Source: Trichomonas tenax (taxonomy: Eukaryota; Parabasalia; Trichomonadida; Trichomonadidae). From it: a stretch of DNA of 47,723 bases. This document shows positions 19,688 through 28,251 of this stretch, in pieces (the stretch's first letter is position 1; each line of letters opens with the position of its first letter). Made by a program: the position numbers and the translations under genes. The stretch spans positions 1-47,723 of the forward strand of contig JALKBU010000330.1 of assembly GCA_023091735.1 (NCBI GenBank). Reading direction: 5' to 3'. The notes below the pieces were generated by a model. That model saw nothing but the letters and a program-made list of their open reading frames with translations. It did no database searches and had not been told where the DNA came from.

Positions 19688-20788
19688 TTATTCATCCTTT
19701 TCTTCAGGAAATAATGAAACACTATTAGCTTCGGCAATCATCAATGGTGTTTTTCCAATATTATTCTTTTGATTTTTATCTGATCCGCGTTCGATTAAAG
19801 CTTTGGCTGCTTCTTGTTGTTTGGCCTTTGCAGCAACGTGTAGTGGAGAATCTCCAATATTATTTTCCCAATTTGGATCGGCTCCTTTATCAACGATGTA
19901 TTTTATCAATTCAACATTTCCGTTCTTTGCGGCAACATGCAAAGCTGTTTCACAATCAGAATTCTCGAAGTCGATATCAATTCCTTTCTCAATAAAAGCA
20001 GAAAAAACTGATACATTGCCTCCTGCAGCTGCTGCAAAGTATATATTTCTGCAATCTTGGCCTTCATCTATCATCTTGTTAATGACCCATTGAGCGGACT
20101 CAAAGTCCCCTTTCTTCATTGTTAACTCGAATGCTGTTCTTCCATAGATATCCTGCTTCTTATAGTCAGCGCCTTTTTCTATCAATAGCTGCATAACTTC
20201 TGCATGTGCGCAACCAAAATGCAAAGGAGTTAAATTCTCTGTTGTCAATGCATTAATGTCGCATTCTTGATTGATTAAGAATTGTATTGAATCAATATCT
20301 CCACTCTCACAAGCTAAGTGAAGAGGTGTGATTCCAGATTGCGCCTTCACTTCTATAGCATTATCTTGAATATTCTTGTAATCTTCCATCCATAATTTTA
20401 CAATAATTTGATATCTTCCATATTTTGCTGCATAGTGAATTACACTTAAAGACTTATTGTCTCTTGCGAATTTATCCAATTTCAAATCAGCAGCGATGCT
20501 AAATATTTCTTCATTTCCACCTGCGGCAGCGAAATGAAGAAGATTGCGATTATGTTTATCTTTAAAATTTGTATTAGCATTACTTGCAATCAATGTTCTG
20601 AAGCACTGGTTAGCACCATAAAATGCTGCATAAGCAATCAAAGGAATATTGAATCTTAACATATCATCTTCATTTGGAGGTATTTGATATGACTTTATAA
20701 TAGCATTAATATCTTGTCCTTCACTGATGTATGTATATATAGCGTTCTCATCATTATTCCTTATTCCTTCTAAAACGTATTCAATCAT
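19688..20788 (-). CDS. Ankyrin-repeat protein
   Basis: 366 residues if the start is the ATG at 20786-20788 (MIEYVLEGIR); an upstream in-frame ATG at 20816-20818 would add ten residues. I choose the downstream one because a good initiator (TCACTTTTCATAA) lies between the two, so the upstream ATG would not be in the mRNA. At least nine ankyrin repeats of 33 residues fill the protein, with canonical units such as DCETALHVAAKNGNVELIKY and GDSPLHVAAKAKQQEAAKAL. No other domain is visible. Ankyrin proteins are highly expanded in trichomonads and serve as protein-binding solenoids; the partner is unknown. It shares a repeat-rich divergent promoter region with the kinase at 21631. Confidence 0.85.
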   Translation of the reverse strand: MIEYVLEGIRNNDENAIYTYISEGQDINAIIKSYQIPPNEDDMLRFNIPLIAYAAFYGANQCFRTLIASNANTNFKDKHNRNLLHFAAAGGNEEIFSIAADLKLDKFARDNKSLSVIHYAAKYGRYQIIVKLWMEDYKNIQDNAIEVKAQSGITPLHLACESGDIDSIQFLINQECDINALTTENLTPLHFGCAHAEVMQLLIEKGADYKKQDIYGRTAFELTMKKGDFESAQWVINKMIDEGQDCRNIYFAAAAGGNVSVFSAFIEKGIDIDFENSDCETALHVAAKNGNVELIKYIVDKGADPNWENNIGDSPLHVAAKAKQQEAAKALIERGSDKNQKNNIGKTPLMIAEANSVSLFPEEKDE

Positions 20789-20796
20789 GAAATAAA

Positions 20797-20809
20797 TTAT
20801 GAAAAGTGA
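20797..20809 (-). promoter_or_regulatory. Initiator of the ankyrin gene, deciding the start
   Basis: On the minus strand TCACTTTTCATAA, preceded by TG, a close match to the trichomonad Inr. It is nine bases after the first in-frame ATG and eight bases before the second (20786-20788), which makes the second ATG the likely start. Confidence 0.7.
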
Positions 20810-21203
20810 CAATCGCATTAAAGGTTATTTTAAAAAGGTGACAATAATTGAACCAATATAAGGTTAATTTAAATGTGACAATATAACGTGCCCTTTGAAA
20901 AGTCATTGAAAAATGTGACGCGGGTTCAAAAGTGACATTAATTATTTTGAAATTTGTATAAAAATCATTACTTAAAAATAGAGTAAAAATCTAAAAGTGA
21001 CATATCAGTAACGTGCTTTTAATCAATTAAAAAGTGACATAATTAGTTGTTAATGATGATATATACAGTACTCTATTTGGTCATTAAATGTTATCAAAAG
21101 TGACATCTATCTAAACAAAAGTGACGATTTCGTTTCGATTTATTTTATATGTAAATAATTTCATCATATAATTAAACTGAAAAGTGATATCAACGTGCTT
21201 TTT
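20802..21203. repeat. Cluster of AAAAGTGAC(A/G) and AACGTGC motifs
   Basis: About ten dispersed copies of a short motif in one orientation: AAAAGTGACA near 20802, 20928, 20994, 21030 and 21096; AAAAGTGACG near 21117; and near-matches AAAAGGTGACA (20833), AAATGTGACA (20871), AAATGTGACG (20910) and AAAAGTGATA (21181). Interleaved are three AACGTGC(C/T)(C/T)TT motifs (20886, 21010, 21193). On the minus strand the first reads TGTCACTTTT, identical to the core of the initiators. AACGTG contains a Myb-type AACNG core. The region lies between the ankyrin gene and the kinase gene. Confidence 0.8.
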
Positions 21204-21630
21204 GTAAATCTGTAAAAATTATACATCAAAACGCGGACAAAAACATGAAATATCAAATGTACTGCTGTTATATAGCAATATTTCGCTATTCTTTGAGTTT
21301 AATTTTATTCTGATTAATTTTTCATTTTTTATACACTTTAAGGTGCCCAAAAAGAAGCCATGTAACCAATTCTGTAGAGTTTACAAAACCATTTTTCTCA
21401 TACAAAATATTTTTCTTTTCATATTGTTTTGGATCAATAAATTATTAATTTTCCAAGAAATTAAAATTGAGAGCATATTTTTTAATATCCTCCAAATCAT
21501 CATGTAATCATTATTAAAGTGATTTTTAAAAACAAAATAAACATCACAAAAATTAATCATATGCTTACAACAACAATGTTATAATTAGTTTGGCCGAAAA
21601 AATTTTTATTTGTCAATTTTTGGCAAAATA
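20819..21630. other. Divergent promoter spacer, ankyrin and kinase genes
   Basis: The left half carries the motif cluster listed separately; 21205-21600 is plain AT-rich DNA. The kinase-side initiator candidate is TCAATTTTTGGCA at 21613-21625, five bases before the ATG. No open frame of note. Confidence 0.6.
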
Positions 21631-22548
21631 ATGAAAAATATAGGACCTTACGAACCACACAGATTTCTCGGCTCAGGCTATTTCAGCGGTGTCTGGGAGT
21701 GCCAGCACATGACCACCGGTGAGTCCGTCGCGTGCAAAGTCGTCGACGTCAATACTGCGATATCAGAACAAGTTTATTACCACTTCAGGAACGAGTTACT
21801 TATTCACAGCAAAATTCATCATTCGAGCATCACACAATTGAAAGATATTATCATCGATAACGACAATATCTACATTTTTATTGAACTTTGCGATGGCGGC
21901 GACTTAAATGATATCGTTCAGGATGTCGGTGGTTTGACGGAGGATGAAGCAAAGCACTATTTCCATCAAATAATCGACGCCCTATCTTACATTCACAAGT
22001 TGGGAGTCGCCCACAGAGATGTAAAGCTAGAAAATATTTTAGTCACAGCAGATGACGACGCAAAATTGACAGACTTCGGATTATGCAAGCAGCAGCGTGG
22101 AAATGACCCAATGATGACAACATGTGGAACTCTTGTTTACGCTGCACCGGAAATCATCAGGGAAGAACCATATAACGGAATGAAAGCTGATATATGGTCT
22201 GCTGGTATCGTCCTTTATGCAATGATTGCGGCACATTTCCCTTGGATTGTTCCAGATGACCTTCCACCGGACATTTTGATGAAGGAAACAGCTAAACAGA
22301 TCGCTAGTGGTGATATCTCTCTTCCAGATGGTATCAGCTACGAATTACAGAACCTGCTTGCAAATATGCTCAATGTTGACCCAGAAGAAAGGCCAACAGC
22401 AGAAGAAATCCTCCAGCATCCATGGTTCGCAGATCTCAATGACCCTGAGGAATATGATGAAAAACCGAATAACGATATTATTAATCTTGTTGAAAACTTG
22501 TTGCATGATCTTGATGCAAGGAGAGAAGCTGCTAGAGCTAAGAAATAA
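21631..22548 (+). CDS. CAMK-like Ser/Thr protein kinase
   Basis: 305 residues from the ATG at 21631; a TTG at 21610 in frame is rejected because the TCA-type initiator (21613) lies downstream of it. All kinase hallmarks are present in order: glycine loop GSGYFSGVW (14-22), Lys36 (VACKVV), Glu55, HRDVKLEN (128-135), DFG (148-150), the activation segment with TTCGTLVYAAPE (163-174), DIWSAG (187-192) and the HPWF end (263-266). Catalytic residues are intact, so it should be active. Sequence style (AHRDVKLENIL, GTLVYAAPEII) is CAMK/CAMKL. The C-terminal 40 residues are acidic and helical without a calmodulin or UBA domain I can name. Substrate unknown. Confidence 0.9.
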   Translation: MKNIGPYEPHRFLGSGYFSGVWECQHMTTGESVACKVVDVNTAISEQVYYHFRNELLIHSKIHHSSITQLKDIIIDNDNIYIFIELCDGGDLNDIVQDVGGLTEDEAKHYFHQIIDALSYIHKLGVAHRDVKLENILVTADDDAKLTDFGLCKQQRGNDPMMTTCGTLVYAAPEIIREEPYNGMKADIWSAGIVLYAMIAAHFPWIVPDDLPPDILMKETAKQIASGDISLPDGISYELQNLLANMLNVDPEERPTAEEILQHPWFADLNDPEEYDEKPNNDIINLVENLLHDLDARREAARAKK

Positions 22549-22919
22549 TTCCTGTTCCACTAATAAAATATCTATTTCTTGTTCTCAAATTCCGTATAAT
22601 CATTTGGATTATAATTATTCAGAACTTTTCTCATATACAATAAACACTGAACTTGAAAAACGATTGTTCCCACTTTCACTTGTTTCAAATCTTTAATTTA
22701 TTATTATGAACATATTTTCCGAACTGTTTGACTTATTTTCCATGGTATTTTCCATAACATGAAGCTATTTTGATGAGCACATTTGGCCATTATCGTTCAT
22801 AACTGCGATTAAATCGATAGAAGATAAAAATGCATAAGAATCAAGAGAAAAAGGATATGAAGGGAAAAAATATATGTGAAATATAGTTGAAATTAAGCTA
22901 TCTAATAATGATAAAAAAT
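22549..22919. other. Convergent 3' spacer, kinase and metacaspase
   Basis: AT-rich sequence between the ends of two converging genes. No repeat, hairpin or RNA gene is recognised. Polyadenylation signals are expected, with TAAA-type stretches (for example at 22560 and 22695), but none can be fixed. Confidence 0.5.
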
Positions 22920-23669
22920 TTATGGCTGCATGATTGGGATCTCAAGAAGCTCTGCTGATGTTGTTGCAATAGCAGCAGTCTGGCCGAACTTCTGGAGGGC
23001 TGTCTTGATGCCTCTCTTCAAATCACGTGGCTTGAGGTTTGGATCAGTCTTAACAAGCTTGCGGAAGTTATATGAGAACATACCCTGCTCCATCTTCTCA
23101 ACAACTGTCTGCTTAGCTGTCTGCTTATCAGCAGCAGCGGAGATAGACATGATTTTACCTGGAAGCTCACGTCCCTTGAAGTTTCCTGACTGGATATCCC
23201 AAATTGTGCCAGAGTGGCAAGCATCTGTGATGAGTGTGAGAACGTTGTCTGGGTTCTTGTTCGCGATGAGGTGGGAGATGAGAATATCATCGATAACGAC
23301 ACCATCAACGAAGAAGAGAGCCTCATCGAAGCCATCGTCCTCATCGCCATCAAGATCCTTGACGTTTGTGCCGTGGCCGACATAGAAGAGAGCTAAGTGG
23401 ACTGTTGTATTCTTGAAGAAATAGTCGAGGTACTCAAGGAATTTAGCCTTTCTTGCGTTGCGAAGATAGAAGCACTCGAAGCCGAATGTAGAGAAGAGCT
23501 TAGACATATGGTAGCCATCGTTATCTGGGCCCATACCGAGATCATACTTCGTGCCGTTGTAATCGTTGACGACGAATAAGGCGGCCTTCTCGAATGATGC
23601 TGGAAGCTGGACCTTTGTGACATCCTTGATGTGTGGGGACTGCTCTGGATCGATAAGTTTGTTGGTCAT
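22920..23669 (-). CDS. Metacaspase (peptidase C14-like)
   Basis: 249 residues from the ATG at 23667-23669. Metacaspases are Cys proteases that cleave after Arg or Lys and act in stress and cell-death pathways. The catalytic His99 lies in FYVGHGTNV (95-103) and Cys151 in LITDACHSG (146-154); the substrate-binding acidic residues of the DACHSG loop are present. There is no N-terminal prodomain and no p20/p10 linker insert, so it is a compact, prodomain-free type. The protein has a GC-rich third-position codon bias similar to tubulin and looks well expressed. An initiator, TCACTTAACCTTA, is placed three bases before the ATG. It should be active. Confidence 0.92.
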   Translation of the reverse strand: MTNKLIDPEQSPHIKDVTKVQLPASFEKAALFVVNDYNGTKYDLGMGPDNDGYHMSKLFSTFGFECFYLRNARKAKFLEYLDYFFKNTTVHLALFYVGHGTNVKDLDGDEDDGFDEALFFVDGVVIDDILISHLIANKNPDNVLTLITDACHSGTIWDIQSGNFKGRELPGKIMSISAAADKQTAKQTVVEKMEQGMFSYNFRKLVKTDPNLKPRDLKRGIKTALQKFGQTAAIATTSAELLEIPIMQP

Positions 23670-23672
23670 CGC

Positions 23673-23685
23673 TAAGGTTAAGTGA
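23673..23685 (-). promoter_or_regulatory. Initiator of the metacaspase gene
   Basis: Minus-strand TCACTTAACCTTA, three bases before the ATG. Matches the TCA, pyrimidine, T/A initiator. Confidence 0.65.
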
Positions 23686-23694
23686 GATGATAAT

Positions 23695-25091
23695 TTATTT
23701 TAAAAATTGAATGAAATAAAAATATTCTTTTGACAAGTTTACAATACAAAAATTTTCCTCCCTAAATCTCAAAACTGTAAAATTGCTTAAGGGTCCGCTA
23801 TGGCCAAATATAGGCTCTCAAAATATTCTATGAGATTGTCTAAAAAACGTATTTCCCACAATTTGATGCTTTTCAAGATAGAGAGATCTAGATTTACAAT
23901 GATATTAGATTCTTACCACATAGAATATTAGAGGAGATTCATTAATATTTCTCGCTTAAAAATCAATCAAAACTTAAAAATCATGAACTTTGAAAAAGAA
24001 ATATGATTTTTTCAAAAAACACGAATGATGTGAAAATCAGGACCTTTTTTTCTTGCATTAATTAATTTGTCAATCATCACTTAGCAGTATTTTGGTAATA
24101 AATTTGCAAAATACTAACAGGGATGAAAAATTTTAAAAAATTGAGCAAAATTTGCATATTTTTCGATTTCAAGGTATAGTTTGCATTATTTGTAGTACTG
24201 AAATCACTGTAATGCCAAAATAAACTGAAAATACATGTTTTTGAAGATGATCTCACACAAATATGAAATTCACAACAAAATATTGATATATGAATATTAA
24301 ACATAAAATTAAATTAATTATTACTCAAAAATTCCTCGATTTTTGAAAAACATATGAAAGCTTTAGGGCATTTACACGAAATAACGTAAGGGGAGACAGT
24401 TATGCTATCAATTCACGCGGACGAAAGCCTAGAACCAATGTAGAGCTATCCATAAATTTGGGTGTTATAATTCGTGTTATTTATGGATACCAAAGCACCT
24501 AATTGAAACAACATAGCTATCATAGGCTATAGTAACTGTTTAATGCATCTAACAAATTGAACACAAAGAAACAGCAGAATTTCATTGTGATTTGCTTGTT
24601 TATTTTACTATTTTACAATTATCAGCATATTTTTAGCATGTATATATTCAAGTGGCTATTAAAATGGTAAATGATTTCACCTTTTCCCGATGATTATTAA
24701 TATTACAATTAAAAAGTTGAAATTGAGCTGCGATACTCCAAGCAATTAATCCTTAGCATGAGAGAAAACAAAATCAAGAAGGTTGTTTTTTAGTGAATTT
24801 TTAACACCAAAAATTGAAGGACGATACAGGAAGTTTGGCCATAGCGGACCTTAAGAAAATGCGGTTCTTGTCTTTGATAATTTTTGAGATTGCGAAATTT
24901 AGCTTTATTTCTTCATAGGAGTCTCCATGTGATGTAGCTGTCGATTCGGTGACGTCGAAATCAATCAACTTTTGTCTTTTTTTGCTATTTTTGGATCCCA
25001 AACAGTTGCGATATAACTATATGGATACTGTAGATTGGTACTGTCTATTCCACTGGGTTAAAAACTGATTATTTTTGATCGAATTGGACAT
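23695..25091 (-). pseudogene. Small decayed frame split by the TTAA element
   Basis: On the minus strand an ATG at 25089-25091 opens a frame (starting MSNSIKNNQF) with a TAG after 24 codons, then continues openly through a basic, coding-like stretch (KKRQKLIDFDVTESTATSHG) to the right end of the TTAA element. If the element is removed leaving one TTAA, the frame continues without shift into the left flank and stops at 23695-23697, about 110 codons in all. No family is recognised. It could be a gene interrupted by insertion and then decayed, or a chance frame in AT-rich DNA. Confidence 0.35.
23787..24854. mobile_element. TTAA-bounded inverted-repeat element (MITE-like)
   Basis: Left end TTAA then GGGTCCGCTATGGCCAAA (23787-23808), right end TTTGGCCATAGCGGACC then TTAA (24834-24854). 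The ends are inverted copies over 17-18 bases, differing by one extra G on the left. Both are flanked by TTAA, the target site duplicated by piggyBac-type transposases. The 1.07-kb interior is AT-rich and has no transposase frame, so it would be non-autonomous. No second copy is visible in the window. The TTAA duplication and termini are seen; the superfamily is inferred. Confidence 0.7.
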
Positions 25092-25485
25092 ATGTGTATT
25101 TTTTCGCTCTTCTCTTGTGACTGTGTCGCAGAGGTGATATTCGAGTGTTTGTCATTAACGAAAAAGTGTTAACGATAAGTTTCGATATCGATAACTCCTT
25201 CGTGTGTTTTTATTTGATATTTAGAATACTCATTATGATTGGGATCTTTTTACACTGTAATTTTAGGATTTTGTGAAAGACAGCACAAAATCTATTTTTT
25301 GATAAAAAAACTTTTGCCCGCAAATAAATTATCTAAATATATAATACATCAAAAATAAACACTATTTTATTAATAATCTTTTAAATTTCTTAATGAAATC
25401 AGGAGAAAAAATTAGATTTACGATATAATTTTTTATTATTAGAAAGACTTTTTTGACAAATTTCATTTCACAAGTCATAGTTATA

Positions 25486-25779
25486 ATGGAAAAGCCACAA
25501 ATTTATAATGTTGCGAGGTCTCCATTGTTAGATCGTGCAGCAGCGTTCGCTAAAATGCTTAAGGACGACAATGACAGGATTCAAAGGTTCTTAGAAGCAG
25601 GAGGAGATCCAGCAGAAGTATCTTGTGAAATTTTAGATCCTAATGATGAACAAGTTATAGAGATGGAAGTGATTCCAGGAGTTCTTGAGTCTAAAGCTCA
25701 ACAACCTGCAATATTTGAAGACATAAATATACCAGCTTCTGAATTTCATCGTGATTCAAATCTTGAGGGTCATCAATGA
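25486..25779 (+). CDS. Small protein, possibly NOPCHAP1-like (DUF4598)
   Basis: 97 residues from the ATG at 25486. An in-frame TTG at 25453 is not used. The order of elements is a short N-terminus, SPLLDRAAAFAKMLKDDNDR (helix), then acidic EILDPNDEQ, then VIEMEVIPGVLESK and an acidic tail. This resembles the conserved core of NOPCHAP1/DUF4598 proteins, which deliver the snoRNP protein NOP58 to the R2TP chaperone; there a SxLLxR helix is followed by a VIEMD motif ending in GVLE. The resemblance is from pattern memory and short, so confidence is low. A TCA-type initiator (TCATAGTTATA) lies directly before the ATG, supporting a real gene. Confidence 0.6.
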   Translation: MEKPQIYNVARSPLLDRAAAFAKMLKDDNDRIQRFLEAGGDPAEVSCEILDPNDEQVIEMEVIPGVLESKAQQPAIFEDINIPASEFHRDSNLEGHQ

Positions 25780-26218
25780 TTGTTGTCAACAGAATATTAT
25801 AGATTATATTCAATACTACAAATTTAATTTCCAACAATTGCTATTCACCGATTTATTCAATGACATCCAGTGTCATCTTCTTAACATTTGTATTTTCTCG
25901 TTACCGTTTTGTTATTCATCTATGATTTTCATTTCAATTTTATAAATAATTTAATTATTGTTTGTATCTGTTCCTAAATCAAGCATTTTATGAAAAATAA
26001 CCATTACCACGCATAGCATAATACACATCCTTATTAAATTTCAATATTAGAGCGAAAATTAAGAATCAAGATACCTATATTTTCATTAATTTATTACCTT
26101 CTTTAGTTGGTTTAAATCACAAAACATAGTTGCTGTATACCGATCATATGAGAATATATTAACATTACAGTATATTTATACACAATATAACATACAAAAA
26201 ACAATAATACAAAAATAA
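25780..26218. other. Convergent 3' spacer
   Basis: Between the 3' ends of the small gene and the DHHC-like gene. AT-rich; no feature recognised. Confidence 0.5.
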
Positions 26219-27211
26219 TTACGGTTCGATAAGTTTCTGGTTCTGTTTGATCTGGTGATACGATGGAAGATTCTTGACAAGATCATAAGAAGAATATCCT
26301 TTCCAAGGATTGGTAGGGCAAAATAGTTGACAGCAATTTTGGTCATAGCCAAACACTTCTGCGAAATTCTCTTCTGTAGTATCATGTTCAAATCCAAACT
26401 TAATATTATTCCAGTTCTCCCATGATGTTTTGTTTTGTTTGGCGTATATCCAGTGCATGAACGCGAATTGCACAGTCATGAATGTGAATAAGAAACTCAA
26501 TAATACAAAGAAGACTTCAATGAAAATTGTTGTTGTAAAACGTTTTGAGGCCATCATAATGACTGAAGCTAAGTGTGTCACAACCGATAAACCAAGGAAT
26601 ATCGAAGCATAGAAATTAAATAATATAAACATTTTGTGGTTTCGTTTTCCAATCCAACAACCAACCCATCCACAGAAGTGGTCCGGTCTGAGGATGAATC
26701 TTTTGCCCAATTTGGAAACAATGCATCTTCCTGGATTTTCGTTATCATGTGCACACTTATATTGTGTTGAGTTCGTAATAACACCGGCAAGTGAATCATC
26801 GAGGAAGTTCACTGTTGGGTCATCTGTCTGTGGTAGCTTATCTTGAATAACCCAGTGATAATAAAATGGAAGATAACCAGGGCCATCGACAATTGTCTTG
26901 ATGTAGCATACAGCGAACATAATTCCAAAAATTGTGATGATTGGGACTACAATTTTGCCAGCAAGTCCTAAAGTGAAAAATGGGAGCCAGTATAACATAC
27001 CGAGATTTGCGAGAATAAGTAATATGACGAATATTGGCATGCCAGGGTTGCATTGCCAGTGACCGCAAAATATGGCACCATCGCTCATTTTATGGCAGCA
27101 GTGGCAACAGGTCATATATGTTGAAAATCCAGGGAATTTCTCAATGTCAATCGATTCTTCAGAACTGGAACTCGAGTCCTTGCGAACAGGTTCCACTCTT
27201 TCTTCGTTCAT
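26219..27211 (-). CDS. Divergent DHHC-type palmitoyltransferase (DHFC)
   Basis: 330 residues from the ATG at 27209-27211. DHHC enzymes attach palmitate to Cys residues of membrane proteins. Four membrane segments: about 57-75, 82-105, 196-222 and 229-252. The region between the second and third holds the Cys-rich domain, here strongly reduced: KCAHDNENPGRC (152-163), then RPDHFCGWVGCWIGKRNHKM (175-194). The catalytic tetrad is DHFC (177-180), with Phe for the second His; the downstream CxxxCIG is CGWVGCWIG. DGPGYL (109-114) after the second segment replaces the usual DPG motif. Several zinc ligands seem lost. It may be active (DHYC variants are) or regulatory. N-terminus has a Ser run and a CCHCCH cluster (35-40). 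Initiator TCAAATTTCAGAA is directly before the ATG. Confidence 0.78.
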   Translation of the reverse strand: MNEERVEPVRKDSSSSSEESIDIEKFPGFSTYMTCCHCCHKMSDGAIFCGHWQCNPGMPIFVILLILANLGMLYWLPFFTLGLAGKIVVPIITIFGIMFAVCYIKTIVDGPGYLPFYYHWVIQDKLPQTDDPTVNFLDDSLAGVITNSTQYKCAHDNENPGRCIVSKLGKRFILRPDHFCGWVGCWIGKRNHKMFILFNFYASIFLGLSVVTHLASVIMMASKRFTTTIFIEVFFVLLSFLFTFMTVQFAFMHWIYAKQNKTSWENWNNIKFGFEHDTTEENFAEVFGYDQNCCQLFCPTNPWKGYSSYDLVKNLPSYHQIKQNQKLIEP

Positions 27212-27224
27212 TTCTGAAATTTGA
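27212..27224 (-). promoter_or_regulatory. Initiator of the DHFC gene
   Basis: Minus-strand TCAAATTTCAGAA directly before the ATG, with the same TCA-N10-ATG spacing as alpha-tubulin and the BEACH gene. Confidence 0.65.
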
Positions 27225-27320
27225 ACAAAAATTCAAGGTTTTGAGCGAATGTCAGATTTGTAAAAAGTCGGCAACAATGGTTCAAACCTTATTTTCAAAT
27301 AAGTGAATTAAATATAGCTA

Positions 27321-28251
27321 ATGATATTTGGACTTATTTCTTTGATGAGCCGTATGATGGAGATCCAACACAATGCATCATTCCTCAAGAATCAATACAA
27401 TAGAGCCTTTCAAAGTATTTTCAGTGATTTAAATAGAGAATAATTATAAGAGGGATCCAGGTGCCGAATTTTTACAGTCCGAATGTAATTTTTATAATAT
27501 TAGTACAGATGATTATAGTGCCTAAGAGTGCGGGAACACTATACAATCAGTCCACCACAAAGCTTGCGCTTTTAAGGCCAGAGGTAGACATGGTGGTTTT
27601 TTATCGTCCCGTTCATCACCATTACAACTTGATCAATGTTCAATTGTTGATTGCACATTTACTGTTTCAGAATCAAATATTGAGTTAGGTTCCGACGAAA
27701 ATAATACTATCTCATATATTAACAGCAGTCATAATAAAGCTGACAAAATGCCATGCTTATCCTTAAATAATCGTTTATCAAATTATGTATCATATTCCAC
27801 ATTTTCATGTAATATTGCTTTTAGTTATTGTTCGTTTTACTCAAATGCAGATGAAACTCAGATTCTGAAGTGTAACCTTATCAAAAACTATCAAGGAGGA
27901 GTTCCTAATGGTAATTTTTTTCACCTCTAATAGTATTTTATCATTTGATGGATGCTGTATTTTCAATAATTGTCTTGAAGGTAACACTTCGAGTCATTAT
28001 GCACTTATTGTAATGAATTCATTCTTTGATAAATGAACAGTTGCATTTGAAAGTCTACAAAATTCTTAATTCATAAATCGCTCCAATGTTAGTTACATAA
28101 ATGATTTGAAATATTATGAAACATTCAAATGCCACAACAAAATAGAAAAATATGAGCACGCAAATTGTGATGATCCTCGTTATTTTGTTGTCAATCATTA
28201 TATTGTCGATGCAGCATTAATTTTTTGTGTTTGTTTTGAGTTTTTGGCTTA
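27321..28251 (+). pseudogene. Decayed beta-helix membrane protein, copy 1
   Basis: A relative of the gene at 40732, broken by several shifts and stops. An ATG at 27321 begins a leader-like stretch, but the next segment (IWTYFFDEPYDGDPTQ, similar to EWTDFYSGEPNTT of the intact relative) lies in another frame. Further on the main frame has a TAA at 27523-27525, then is open to a frameshift in a run of seven T at 27915-27921, continues as ILSFDGCCIFNNCLEGNTS, and stops at 28034. A last segment with a hydrophobic end (VDAALIFCVCFEFLA, ending at about 28251) resembles a terminal membrane anchor. At least two shifts and two stops, so it cannot be a sequencing artefact alone. Confidence 0.7.

Larger units (their letters stand above)
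23686..25485. other. 1.8-kb spacer holding the TTAA element and an interrupted frame
   Basis: Contains the 1068-bp inverted-repeat element (23787-24854) and remnants of a minus-strand frame on either side of it, both listed separately. The part from 25092 to 25485 is AT-rich promoter-type DNA with no further feature seen. Confidence 0.6.

Noticed and set aside
22930..23385. Open frame antisense to the metacaspase
   Set aside because: Shadow of a GC3-biased gene; no start context and no family features.
22936..23669. Introns in any gene
   Set aside because: I looked for the trichomonad intron pattern (GT-start and ACTAACACACAG end); none was found, and frames are continuous.
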